Assembly (NCBI RefSeq): GCF_900106035.1
Contig: NZ_FNUC01000004.1
Coordinates: forward strand, 930,001 to 994,000
DNA length: 64,000 nt
DNA from: Jiangella alba
GTDB taxonomy: Bacteria; Actinomycetota; Actinomycetes; Jiangellales; Jiangellaceae
Direction: 5' to 3'
This document shows positions 7,257 through 15,455 of the stretch, piece after piece (position 1 is the stretch's first letter; the number at the start of each line of letters is the position of its first letter). The notes beneath the pieces are model-generated. The model was not told the DNA's origin and made no database searches. It was given only the letters and a program-made list of their open reading frames with translations. Made by a program: the position numbers and the translations under genes.

Positions 7257-7822
7257 CCCCGCCCGGCCACGGCGACCGCCGCCGGCCCGGACCCGGGCCT
7301 GAATGCAGCCCCGCAAGCCGACCCGGCCACCTCGCGCCCCGCTGGCCGGGACGCAGCCCAGCGAGCCGGCCCGACGACCGCACGCCCCGCCCGTCGATGC
7401 GCCGCCAGCCACGCCGATCCGACCGCGGCTCGGCCACGCTCGAACTCGCCATCCTCGCGCCCGGTCTGCTGCTCCTCATCGCGCTGATCGCGTTGGCCGG
7501 CCGGTACGCGGTCGCCGACGGCGCGGTCGACCAGGCCGCCGCTGAGGCCGCGCGGGCGGCCTCGCTGCAGCGCACCCCGTCGGCCGGGCTCGATGCCGCC
7601 ACCGAGGTCGCCCACGCGGCACTCGCCGATCAAGGGCTCGCGTGCCTGCACACCGAGATCGACGTCGACGTGGCCGGCCTGCGCGCGCCACCCGGCCGGC
7701 GCGGCCGCGTCACCGTCACCGTCCGTTGCCCGCTGCGGGTCGCGGATCTGCCGCTGCACGTCCCCGCCATGACGCTTACGGCAACCGCCGTCAGCCCCGT
7801 CGACACCTACCGAGAGAGGTGA
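7253..7822 (+). CDS. TadE/TadF-like pseudopilin with long basic leader
   Basis: Starting at the GTG that overlaps the previous stop gives 189 residues. The pilin-like signal 'RGSATLELAILAPGLLLLIALIALAG' only begins near residue 58, after a Pro/Arg/Gly-rich cytoplasmic leader. An in-frame ATG at 7397 (MRRQPRRSDRGSATLE) would give a normal-length leader and 141 residues, and may be the true start. The soluble part has paired cysteines in 'QGLACLHTEID' and 'VTVRCPLRVADL' that could form a disulfide. Part of the minor-pilin trio. Confidence 0.75.
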   Translation: MTPPGHGDRRRPGPGPECSPASRPGHLAPRWPGRSPASRPDDRTPRPSMRRQPRRSDRGSATLELAILAPGLLLLIALIALAGRYAVADGAVDQAAAEAARAASLQRTPSAGLDAATEVAHAALADQGLACLHTEIDVDVAGLRAPPGRRGRVTVTVRCPLRVADLPLHVPAMTLTATAVSPVDTYRER

Positions 7823-7826
7823 GCCC

Positions 7827-8258
7827 ATGCGCCCGCACGACCAAACCGGCAGCTTCACGCTGATCTTCGCCGTTGTGACCATCGCGCTGCTCGCGGTGGC
7901 CGGACTCGTCTACGACGGACGGCGCCAGCTGACCGCACAGCAGCGGGCCGACGCCGTCGCCGCCGAGGCGGCCAGAGCGGCGGGCCAGGAGATCGATGGA
8001 TCGACGCTGTTCGGTTCGCCCGGTCTCGACCGTGCGCGGGCGGTCGCCGCGGCCCGAGAGCACCTCGCGGCCGCGGGCATCAGCGGCACCGTCACGCTCG
8101 ACGGCAGCACGATCGTGGTGCGTACCGACGCCACCGAACCGGCGGCCATCCTGCCGCTGATCGGCATCACGACGCTCGAGGCGACCGGCGAGGCCAGCGT
8201 CGAGATCGTCACCGGACTGGGTCACACTGGCGGGGCCTCCGTGCCGAACTCGTCGTAG
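7827..8258 (+). CDS. TadG/TadE-like pilus protein
   Basis: A 143-residue protein with an N-terminal 'TGSFTLIFAVVTIALLAVAGLVYDGRRQL' segment. This matches the TadG-type N-terminal helix followed by the D-G-R region and a heptad-like Ala-rich helix. It starts 4 nt after the previous gene behind a GAGAGG box. It lacks the large C-terminal vWA domain of full TadG proteins, so it is a short actinobacterial version. It is the last gene of the pilus operon, and its final 37 nt overlap the convergent yjbR-like gene. Confidence 0.75.
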   Translation: MRPHDQTGSFTLIFAVVTIALLAVAGLVYDGRRQLTAQQRADAVAAEAARAAGQEIDGSTLFGSPGLDRARAVAAAREHLAAAGISGTVTLDGSTIVVRTDATEPAAILPLIGITTLEATGEASVEIVTGLGHTGGASVPNSS

Positions 8259-8584
8259 GCGGCGGCGACCTTCTTCGGGACGCACATGCGCCAGGCGTCG
8301 GTGACCAGCTCGCGCATCTCGTCCTCGTCGATGGCGGCCAGCCGCACGCGTACCCATTGGAACCGCTCGTCCGACTTCAACGGAGGGAGGAACTTCGACG
8401 GATCGGACGCGACCAGATCGTCCCGCTCGTCCCTGGGATAGCCGAAGCCCATGATCGTCTCGTCGGGCGAGATGGCCGCGTACACGATGCTCCTGATGCG
8501 GAACTTCACGCTGTCGCGGACCAGGCCCTCAGTGGTGCGGGGCAGCGACAGCGCGTGCCGCCGCACGTCGTCGATCGTCACCAT
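8222..8584 (-). CDS. MmcQ/YjbR family DNA-binding-fold protein
   Basis: A 120-residue protein starting MVTIDDVRRHALSLPRTTEG, with the characteristic 'VKFRIRSIVYAAIS', 'DLVASDPSKFLPPL' and 'WVRVRLAAIDEDEMRELVTDAW' blocks of the MmcQ/YjbR (CyaY-like fold) family. The biochemical role of the family is poorly defined. Upstream of the ATG there is no Shine-Dalgarno box but CAGAAT ends 7 nt before the start, suggesting a leaderless transcript. Its 3' end overlaps the pilus operon by 37 nt. Confidence 0.82.
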   Translation of the reverse strand: MVTIDDVRRHALSLPRTTEGLVRDSVKFRIRSIVYAAISPDETIMGFGYPRDERDDLVASDPSKFLPPLKSDERFQWVRVRLAAIDEDEMRELVTDAWRMCVPKKVAAAYDEFGTEAPPV

Positions 8585-8625
8585 GGGTCCGATTCTGCCG
8601 CGCGGGTCCGACAGCGTCGACGACG

Positions 8626-9570
8626 TCAGCCGGCGGCCGGGCGCAGGCTCGTCCTGTACCAGGCGACGGTCTCGGCCAGGGCGTCGGCGAGCGGCGTCGG
8701 CCGCACCCCGAACGTCAGATGGAAGGCCGACGAGTCCATGACCTGCGGCTCGAGGTACTGGTAGAACAGCTCGGCGTACTCGGCCATGAACACGTCGTCG
8801 AACGGGCCCCACGGCCCCGGCTCGGTCAGGACGTCGACGGAGAGCGGCCGGCCGGTGAGCTCGGCGATCAGCTCGTGCACCCGCCGCGTCGACACCGCCG
8901 GAGCCGTCGGCAGGTGCCAGACCCGGCCGGCCGCGTCGGGCCGCTCGCCGAGCAGCGCCAGCCCGGCTGCCACGTCGCGGATGTAGCTGTAGCTGTGCGG
9001 CAGGTCGATGTCGCCCATGGCCAGCGCGGTCTCGCCGGTCAACGCGGCCGGGAACACCGCCGCGCCCAGGCTGGAGTTGAACACCCGCGGGCCGAAGAAG
9101 TCGGCGGCCCGGCCGAGCGTCACCCGGACCCGGCCGCGCTGGTGCGCCTGGAGGTAGCGACCGTCGAGGTCGGCGCGCATCCGGCCCTTCACCGCGACCG
9201 CCCGCCACGGCGTCTCCTCCGTCATCGCCTCGCCGCCGGTCGGGCCGTACGGATACAGCGTGTCGGTGACGACGAGCCGCGCGCCGGTCGCTTCGGCCGC
9301 GGCGAGGACCGACTCCTGGATGCGCGGCATCACCTCGACCTGCCGCTCGTACGGCACATTCACGCAGTGATAAACGACGGCGGCGCCGGCGACGGCCGCT
9401 GCGGCGGCCACCGGATCGCGGACGTCGGCGGCGTACGGCTGAGCCCCGTCCAACGGAGTGGTGCCACGGCGATCGACGGTCCGAACGGTGTGGCCGCGGC
9501 GCAGCAACTGCTCCGCGAGCGTCGTCCCGGCCGGGCCGGTGCCCAGCACGACGTGCAGTTCCGTTGTCAT
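8626..9570 (-). CDS. NAD(P)-dependent epimerase/dehydratase-family oxidoreductase
   Basis: A 314-residue extended short-chain dehydrogenase with an N-terminal Rossmann motif GTGPAG (residues 10-15), an acidic/basic cofactor-selecting turn 'VDRRGTT', and a NAD-dependent-epimerase architecture through 'VVTDTLYPYGPTGG'. The usual YxxxK is not obvious ('GRYLQAHQRGRV' may substitute), so it may belong to an atypical subgroup. The substrate is unknown. It is divergent from a TetR gene across two matching operator-like palindromes, so it is probably the target of that repressor. Confidence 0.78.
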   Translation of the reverse strand: MTTELHVVLGTGPAGTTLAEQLLRRGHTVRTVDRRGTTPLDGAQPYAADVRDPVAAAAAVAGAAVVYHCVNVPYERQVEVMPRIQESVLAAAEATGARLVVTDTLYPYGPTGGEAMTEETPWRAVAVKGRMRADLDGRYLQAHQRGRVRVTLGRAADFFGPRVFNSSLGAAVFPAALTGETALAMGDIDLPHSYSYIRDVAAGLALLGERPDAAGRVWHLPTAPAVSTRRVHELIAELTGRPLSVDVLTEPGPWGPFDDVFMAEYAELFYQYLEPQVMDSSAFHLTFGVRPTPLADALAETVAWYRTSLRPAAG

Positions 9571-9582
9571 GATTCCTCCGTG

Positions 9583-9617
9583 GTTAGGATCTGTAACTGA
9601 TGGTTAGAGACTGTAAC
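9583..9617. promoter_or_regulatory. Two GTTA-N7-TAAC operator boxes
   Basis: GTTA-N7-TAAC occurs at 9583-9597 and again at 9603-9617, exactly 20 bp apart on the same face of the helix, between the divergent epimerase and TetR genes. A third partial GTTAGGAT follows at about 9622. This is a likely autoregulatory TetR site controlling both genes. Confidence 0.6.
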
Positions 9618-9653
9618 TCAGGTTAGGATGTCTATCAACAGCGAGGAGGACAC

Positions 9654-10364
9654 GTGGTCGAGGTCGTCGAGCGCCGAAAGCGTTACCGCGAGCAGGTCCG
9701 CGACGAGATCAAGCAGGTCGCGCTCGGGCAGATCGCCCGCGACGGCGCCGCCGCGCTGACGCTGACCGGAGTGGCCAAGGAGATCGGCGTCTCCGGACCA
9801 GCGCTCTACAAGTACTTCGCCGGGCGCGACGACCTGCTGACCGAGCTGATCATCGACAGCTACGCCTCGCTCGCCGACGCGCTCAGCGCCGCCGCGTCGA
9901 CGTCGGCCGGGTCGCCCGCCCGCGCCCGGCTGCACGCCGTCGCGCGCACCTACCGCGACTGGGCGGTGGCGCAGCCGCACCGCTATCTGCTGCTGGCCGG
10001 CACGCCCGTGCCGCGATACGAGGCGCCGGCCGACACCGTCGACAAGGCGCGGGCGGTGCTCGCTCCGCTGCTGGAGATCCTGGCCGCCGGCGACTCGTGG
10101 CCGCGCGCCGACGCCTTGCGCGCCGAGCTGGCGGCGTGGATCGCCGACGTGCCCGCCGTCGCCGACTGGGTCCGCGACGGCCTCGGCCCGGCCCCGACTG
10201 CGACGCCGGACGTCGCGCTCGCGGGCGTGGTGACGGCGTGGGTGCGGCTGCACGGCGTCGTCAGCATCGAGGCGGTCGGCCTGTTCAACGGCATGGGCCT
10301 GCAGCCGGCCACCGTGCTCGCCCAGGAGATGGACGCCCTCGCCGACGCCGTTGGCCTGGACTGA
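9654..10364 (+). CDS. TetR/AcrR family regulator
   Basis: A 236-residue protein with an N-terminal TetR helix-turn-helix: 'IKQVALGQIARDGAAALTLTGVAKEIGVSGPALYKYFAGRDDLLTELI' spans helices 1-4. The ligand-binding C-terminal part resembles the TetR_C_13/WHG type ('YLLLAGTPVPRYEAPADTV'). The GTG at 9654 has a GAGGAGG box 4 nt upstream. It is divergent from the epimerase-like gene and probably represses it and itself through the GTTA-N7-TAAC pair. Confidence 0.88.
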   Translation: MVEVVERRKRYREQVRDEIKQVALGQIARDGAAALTLTGVAKEIGVSGPALYKYFAGRDDLLTELIIDSYASLADALSAAASTSAGSPARARLHAVARTYRDWAVAQPHRYLLLAGTPVPRYEAPADTVDKARAVLAPLLEILAAGDSWPRADALRAELAAWIADVPAVADWVRDGLGPAPTATPDVALAGVVTAWVRLHGVVSIEAVGLFNGMGLQPATVLAQEMDALADAVGLD

Positions 10365-10474
10365 CGCCGCGTCCGCCGACATCGATCACTGAAATTTCAC
10401 CGCCGCTGTCACATTCGGCCCCACGAAAGCACCCATAGAAGGTGAGGCGCGTCGACAGATTGGGGTGAGCGGAC

Positions 10475-11413
10475 ATGGCCGGGGCCGACACTCCTGACTT
10501 CGGCGCGCCTCACCCCAGTGCGCCGGTGCGGCCGCCGCGGAGGGTCTTGCCGCCCGACCCGGCGACCGCACCGGACGACGGCGGCTGGACCACGCTGGCC
10601 TCGTTCCGCGATCCGGCGCAGCGCCATCGACGGCTCGAGCGCACGCTCTGGCTGCTGGTGGTGGCGGTTGCGGTGGCGGGGGTGGTGATCATCGGCGCGA
10701 TCCTCACCTCCGGCCCGTCCTCCGAGGCCATCCTGCCGCCCGGCACCGGCAGCAGAACCGGTGGCTCCCTGAGCGGCGGCGCACCGAGCCTGGTCGCCGG
10801 ACCGGGCGGCCCGGACGACGTTTCCGGCAGCCCCGGGACCGATGGACGCCATCATGACGGCACACCAGACGGCCACGCCTCGCCGTCGCCTGGGCACGAC
10901 GATGACGGTCACGCGCCGCCGAGTGACGGCAGCGTGCCCGCGAACCCTGCTAGCCCGTCGCCGAACGATGGCGACGCGCCACCGGACCACGGCACGCCAC
11001 CGGACCGCGGCGACACGCTGCTGAGCGACGAGTCGGCGGCGGGTGACGAGCCGGCGGCGGGCGACAAGCCGGGCGCGAGCCACGATGGGCCGCCGCCGGG
11101 CTGGTCAGAGGTGGCCCGCGGCTTCGGGCTCGCGTTCACCCGCACCGGCGTCGGCCACGAGGCGTGGTTCGCGTCGCTGTCATCGTGGCTCACGCCAGAG
11201 CAGGCCGCCGTGTACCGCGATGTGCCGATCGACGCCATCCCCACCGGCACCCTCGTCCGCGTCGACGTGGGCGATCCCGCCTCCGAGCATGCGCAGGGCA
11301 CGCTGACCTACGACACCGGCATGGTCCTGGCGGTCGGCCTCAGCTACCGCGCCGGCGCCGGCAGCTGGCTCGTCGCCCGCGTCGAACTCGCCGACGTCGC
11401 GGAAGCGGGGTGA
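10475..11413 (+). CDS. Single-span membrane protein with disordered linker and extracytoplasmic domain
   Basis: A 312-residue protein with a Pro-rich cytoplasmic N-terminus and one membrane helix near residues 61-80 ('LWLLVVAVAVAGVVIIGAIL'). A roughly 130-residue Gly/Ser/Asp/His/Pro linker follows, then a C-terminal domain of about 110 residues ('GWSEVARGFGLAFTRTG ... WLTPEQAAVYRDVPIDAIPTG'). That last part resembles the NTF2-like extracytoplasmic domain found in actinobacterial conjugation/TcpC-like membrane proteins, but the match is weak. The ATG at 10475 follows a GGGGTGAG box. It stands alone with repetitive non-coding DNA downstream. Function unknown. Confidence 0.6.
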   Translation: MAGADTPDFGAPHPSAPVRPPRRVLPPDPATAPDDGGWTTLASFRDPAQRHRRLERTLWLLVVAVAVAGVVIIGAILTSGPSSEAILPPGTGSRTGGSLSGGAPSLVAGPGGPDDVSGSPGTDGRHHDGTPDGHASPSPGHDDDGHAPPSDGSVPANPASPSPNDGDAPPDHGTPPDRGDTLLSDESAAGDEPAAGDKPGASHDGPPPGWSEVARGFGLAFTRTGVGHEAWFASLSSWLTPEQAAVYRDVPIDAIPTGTLVRVDVGDPASEHAQGTLTYDTGMVLAVGLSYRAGAGSWLVARVELADVAEAG

Positions 11414-11554
11414 TGCCTATGCCGGAAGGGCGGCGCACCGGGGCCTAGGTAGGCGACGGTCGAGGAGTCCAGGATCGGCACACCCGCGGCCGGTTCCCCG
11501 ACGTTCTCACTCGCCCTTCACCCGATGCGCGCCACGACTGCAGCCGGGCGGCTG

Positions 11555-11860
11555 CCCCGCACCGGGGTGTAGGGCAGCCGACCCAGCCACCGTCGTGCCG
11601 CCGACCCCTGCTCGCGCCCCCAACCTCCCGCCGCCCGCGCCCGGACGTGGGACAACCGACCCTGCCGCCGGCACCCGCTCCCAACCCCCTGCCGCCCGCC
11701 GCCCGCACCGAGGCGTGGCGCAACCGACCCTGCCCCCGGCACCCGCTCCCAACCCCCTGCCGCCCGCCGCCCGCACCGAGGCGTGGCGCAACCGACCCTG
11801 CCCCCGGCACCCGCTCGCGGCCCCTGCTCGCGACCCCCTGCCGCCGACCGATTGGTCAAA
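11555..11860. repeat. 68-bp imperfect tandem repeat in a gene-free stretch
   Basis: A unit containing CAACCGACCCTGC recurs at 11653, 11721 and 11789, a constant 68-bp spacing, with a more degenerate copy upstream near 11575. The unit length is not a multiple of three, so the same peptide-like pattern appears in successive reading frames on the minus strand. This argues against coding. The whole 11414-12035 interval holds no supportable gene. Confidence 0.7.
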
Positions 11861-12035
11861 CTGGCGGCAGCCGGTGCCTGGACGCGCGTAGCGACGACTG
11901 GCGGGCCGGGCGGCGATGATCGGCTAGTGCCACGCCCGTTGCGGTCCGGACGGCAACAGCGCTCCGACTAGCCCATAGGCCACTTGACAGTCCGCCCGTG
12001 ACCGTCCGCCCGTGCACATGGGGAGCGTTCGGTGT

Positions 12036-13727
12036 TCAGGTCGGCCGGCGATGACGGACCGCACGGCGCTCCGTCGTGAGCACAGCGCGGTCGGCGGCGC
12101 TGCGCCCGGCGCCCCAGCCGGCCGCGTTGCCGGCCGAGAACGAGCGGCGGACGGTGGCGGTGCTGAACAGCGACGCGAAGAGCGTGTCGACGGCGCGGGT
12201 GCGGTCGGCGAAGACGGGGACGAGGTCGGTGCCGGCGGCTGCGGCGGTCTGGGCGGCGGTGTCGCGGAGCCGCTCGCCGATGCGGGTCGCGTACGACAGC
12301 AGGAACGAGTGCCGGAACGAGCGCGTGCGCGACGTGCCGAGGTGGGTGTACTGGGAGCCGGTCGCCAACATGGCGCGGGCTGCCTGGACCAGCAGCGACG
12401 TCGACAGCACCTCCACCACGTCGAGGTCGATGCCGGTGCCGAGGACCGTGACGAAGCCGAGCTTCTCGCTGGAGACCGTCCGGCAGTGATTCGCCGAGCC
12501 GACCTCCGCCACGAGCAGCGTCTTCGGCCCGAGGTACGGCGCATCCAGCCAGATCCGGCGCGCCGACGCGACGGCCGTGCGACGCTCCGGCGTGACGGCG
12601 TCGGCGAGCGCCTCCTCGATGGCGTACCGGCTCATCAGCTCCTGCGCCTTCGCCGACAACGCCTCGGCCTCCTCCGGATACGGCGTCGACTCGGCCTTGG
12701 CCAGCAGCGCACGCACCCGGCCCAGCACCTTCTCCGGCGACGGACCCCGGCGCCCGGAGGTCTGGTCGCCAGCGCCGCCGGGACCGGTCGAACCGCCGGT
12801 GTGGCGGGAACCCGGCTCGCCGGCTCTGCCGCCCGTACCGCCGGTCTGATCGGAACCCGGTTCGCCTACCCTGCCGCCCGCACCACCTGCGCCTTCCGCG
12901 CCGCTCGCGCCAGTCGCGCCCACGCCACCATCGCCTCGTCCAGCGGCACGGCTGCCCGCACCTGCCCCGCCGCCCGCACCGCCTGCGCCTTCCGCGCCGC
13001 TCGCGGCAGTCGCGCCTGCCCCGGCGCCCGCACCGCCCGCACCGCCTGCGCCGCTCGCGCCTGCCGCGCCGACGCCACCATCGCCTCGTCCGGCGGTATG
13101 GCTGCCCGCACCGGTCGACCGGCCGGCGTTGCGGGCCGGGCCGTCGGCGGCGCCAGCGGTGGCCTGGCCGGGCGGCGGAAGGATGACCTGCAACGCCGGG
13201 AGCCGGAGCGCCAGCCCGACCCACTCCACCGCCGCCGCAACGAGCGCCGGCCGCGAGCTGCCGTGACGGTCGGGCCAGCCGGCCGGGTACGGCACCCCCG
13301 GGTCCCACGACACCTCCGCGCCGGCCGAGGCCAGCTGCGTCGTCCACCGCTGATGCGTCGTCGCGAGGGGATACTGAGCGGCGGCGTCGGCCATGGCATC
13401 GACGACGACGGGCAGGGCGAGGCTCGTGGCCTGCCGCCGGGTGACTTCGTAAAGGTCGACGGGGAGCCAGCCGGACGCCCAGAGGCGGTCGACCTGGGCG
13501 CGGAGGACCTGGACGAGGGCGACGTCGACGAGGCGGGCGGGTGCGGCCGCCGACAACGCCTCGACGCCCGCCACCACAGCGTCGGGGCCGCGGCGCAGGC
13601 CGTCGGCGGCGACGGAGAGGAGCCAGTCGGCCAGGGCGTCGGCGGTCAGCGGGCGCCGCCCGTCGCCGTCGTGCGAGAACACCGACCACCTCTCGTCAAT
13701 CCGAAAAAGATCACCCGAACCGAGCAT
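12036..13727 (-). CDS. DUF2786-domain protein with glycine-rich linker
   Basis: A 563-residue protein in three parts. An N-terminal helical domain (1-185) is followed by a low-complexity Gly/Ala/Ser/Thr linker (about 186-330) containing near-duplicate blocks built on 'GRGDGGVGA'. The C-terminal DUF2786 domain starts at 331 ('PEKVLGRVRALLAKAESTPY ... AQELMSRYAIEEA') and continues into the usual partner domain ('SANHCRTV', 'FVTVLGTGIDLDVVEVL'). DUF2786 proteins occur widely in actinobacteria and phages without a settled function. Its promoter region is shared with the divergent alpha/beta hydrolase. The linker is probably flexible and repeat-expanded. Confidence 0.78.
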   Translation of the reverse strand: MLGSGDLFRIDERWSVFSHDGDGRRPLTADALADWLLSVAADGLRRGPDAVVAGVEALSAAAPARLVDVALVQVLRAQVDRLWASGWLPVDLYEVTRRQATSLALPVVVDAMADAAAQYPLATTHQRWTTQLASAGAEVSWDPGVPYPAGWPDRHGSSRPALVAAAVEWVGLALRLPALQVILPPPGQATAGAADGPARNAGRSTGAGSHTAGRGDGGVGAAGASGAGGAGGAGAGAGATAASGAEGAGGAGGGAGAGSRAAGRGDGGVGATGASGAEGAGGAGGRVGEPGSDQTGGTGGRAGEPGSRHTGGSTGPGGAGDQTSGRRGPSPEKVLGRVRALLAKAESTPYPEEAEALSAKAQELMSRYAIEEALADAVTPERRTAVASARRIWLDAPYLGPKTLLVAEVGSANHCRTVSSEKLGFVTVLGTGIDLDVVEVLSTSLLVQAARAMLATGSQYTHLGTSRTRSFRHSFLLSYATRIGERLRDTAAQTAAAAGTDLVPVFADRTRAVDTLFASLFSTATVRRSFSAGNAAGWGAGRSAADRAVLTTERRAVRHRRPT

Positions 13728-13889
13728 TCCGGCCCATCATCGCGCCTCGGTCCGACACAGTTGTCCTGCAAGCCCGGCCGCAGCCGCGGGATGCCCACGA
13801 GATGGACGACGCTACCGAGGTCGTCGAGTGGTGTCATACCTTGCGTCAGGTCGCCTTGTTCACCGACGACCGAACGGGAGATGCGTGCA

Positions 13890-14705
13890 ATGACCAGTGG
13901 CCGAGTCCCGGTCCGCGACGGCGAGCTGTTCTTCGACGAGCGGGGCGCAGGACATCCGCTGGTCCTGCTGCACAGCGGATCCCTCGACCACCGGATGTGG
14001 GACGGCCAGGTCGGGCCGTTCGTCCGCGCCGGCTACCGGGTCATCCGCTACGACGCCCGCGGACACGGCCAGTCGACCACGCCGAAGTCGGACTTCGCGG
14101 CGTACGAGGACCTCCACGAACTGCTCACCCGGCTGGACGTGAACCGGGCGTCGCTGGTCGGACTGTCGTACGGGGCACGGACGGCGATCGACTTCGCGCT
14201 GGCGTACCCGAACACCGTCGAGATGATGGTGCTGGCCAGCCCCGGCGTGAGCGGCATGCAGTTCACCGACCCGGCCATCCTCGCGCTCATGCAGCAGCAG
14301 GCCGAGGCCGCGCAGGCTCGCGACGTCGACGGGTACGTGGAGTACTTCCTCCGCGCCTGGGTCGACGGCCCGCAGCGGACGCCCGGCGCGGTGGACGCGG
14401 AGCTGCGGGAGCGGTGCCGGAAGATGGCACGCGACGTCATCGACGCGCACGCGGCGGGGACGGGGGCGCTGCGGGAGCTCGGCGCGCTGGAACGGCTCCG
14501 CGAGCTGACGACGCCGCTGCTGGTGCTGGTCGGCGACCTCGACTCGTCCGACATCCACACCGTCGCCGGCCGCATCGAGGCCGAGGCGCAGTTCGCCGCC
14601 AGCGCCGTCGTCCCGGGGACCGGGCACACGCTGGCGATGGAGCAGCCGGCCGCGTTCAACGCCGCCGTGCTGACGTTCCTCGAACGGGCCCGGCTGGCCC
14701 GCTGA
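13890..14705 (+). CDS. Alpha/beta hydrolase
   Basis: A 271-residue single-domain hydrolase: 'HPLVLLHSGSLDHRMW' oxyanion region, 'YDARGHGQS', nucleophile elbow G-L-S-Y-G in 'SLVGLSYGARTA', acid residue in 'LVLVGDLDSSD', and catalytic His in 'VPGTGHTLAMEQP'. The ATG at 13890 is preferred over 13881 because the GGGAG box then has 9-nt spacing. It most resembles 3-oxoadipate enol-lactonase-like or proline-iminopeptidase-like hydrolases, but the substrate cannot be read from sequence. Convergent with a TetR gene 34 nt downstream. Confidence 0.88.
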   Translation: MTSGRVPVRDGELFFDERGAGHPLVLLHSGSLDHRMWDGQVGPFVRAGYRVIRYDARGHGQSTTPKSDFAAYEDLHELLTRLDVNRASLVGLSYGARTAIDFALAYPNTVEMMVLASPGVSGMQFTDPAILALMQQQAEAAQARDVDGYVEYFLRAWVDGPQRTPGAVDAELRERCRKMARDVIDAHAAGTGALRELGALERLRELTTPLLVLVGDLDSSDIHTVAGRIEAEAQFAASAVVPGTGHTLAMEQPAAFNAAVLTFLERARLAR

Positions 14706-14739
14706 CGCGGAGCGACCGAGCGATCGGGCGACCGGCGAG

Positions 14740-15348
14740 CTATTCGACGAGAAGGCCGCGGGTGAGAACGTCGAGGGCACCGTTGACGATGGTGTGCAGC
14801 GAGTCGCGGAAGCCGGTGGCGTGCCAGTAGGCGATCGCCTCGAGGAAGGCGGAGATGAGGGCGGCGGTGGCGACACGCAGTTCGAGGCCCTCGGGGTCGC
14901 GTCCGGTGTGCCGGGCCATGGTGGTCCGCAGTTCGAGGGCCATTTCGTCGGCCTGACGGTTCAGGCCGGCGCGCACCGCGGGCTCTTCCATAATGTATGA
15001 CATGCGGCGCCGGATGGTCCGCTCGTCCTGATCGAACATCGACGCCGTGATGACGTCGGTGAGCACCTCGCGCAGCGCCGTGATCGGGTCCTGTGCGGCC
15101 AGTTTGTCGTCGAAGGCGCTGAGCATGATCGGGTCGTACTCGTCCCAGAGGATGATCATCTCTTTGGTGCCGAAGTACCGGTAGATCGAGCTCGGCGACA
15201 CCTCGGCGGCAGCGGCGATGCGCTCGATGGTGACGTGCGCGTACCCGTCGCGGTCGAACAGGTCCAGCGCGACGTCCTGGATGTGGCGCATCGCCTTGAG
15301 CTTCTTGCGCTCGCGCAGGCCCAGCGGGCGCGTCGTCGTCTCGGTCAT
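14740..15348 (-). CDS. TetR/AcrR family regulator
   Basis: A 202-residue protein with the TetR DNA-binding head 'LKAMRHIQDVALDLFDRDGYAHVTIERIAAAAEVSPSSIYRYFGTKEMIILWD'. The C-terminal domain resembles the MftR/TetR_C group ('DLFDRDGY' and 'PIMLSAFDDKLAAQ'). The ATG at 15348 is used; a TTG one codon upstream is possible. It lies between a hydrolase and a GNAT gene without obvious operon partners, so the target is unknown. Confidence 0.87.
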   Translation of the reverse strand: MTETTTRPLGLRERKKLKAMRHIQDVALDLFDRDGYAHVTIERIAAAAEVSPSSIYRYFGTKEMIILWDEYDPIMLSAFDDKLAAQDPITALREVLTDVITASMFDQDERTIRRRMSYIMEEPAVRAGLNRQADEMALELRTTMARHTGRDPEGLELRVATAALISAFLEAIAYWHATGFRDSLHTIVNGALDVLTRGLLVE

Positions 15349-15455
15349 CAAGGCCGATGGTAGCGCCGACGACGGTCAACTGACAGTCGCTCGCAGTTCC
15401 GGCGGGTGGGAAGCGGCGAGACGGCAGACGGGCCCCGAGGCGGGCGGCAGGCGGC

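Noticed and set aside
11445..11859. Several overlapping minus-strand open frames with repeated 'GRRAAGGWERVP' patterns
   Set aside because: They are the 68-bp DNA repeat read in three different frames; no ribosome site, and the same peptide appears in each frame, so they are not genes.
11555..11860. Possible CRISPR array
   Set aside because: Copies are directly adjacent with no unique spacers and no palindromic repeat; no cas genes nearby.
12012..13880. Long plus-strand open frame reading into the alpha/beta hydrolase
   Set aside because: It is antisense to the DUF2786 gene and of typical GC-shadow composition; the hydrolase domain begins at the ATG at 13890.
14713..14724. Short CCGA/TCGG hairpin between the hydrolase and TetR genes as a terminator
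   Set aside because: Only 4 bp of stem; too weak to claim.
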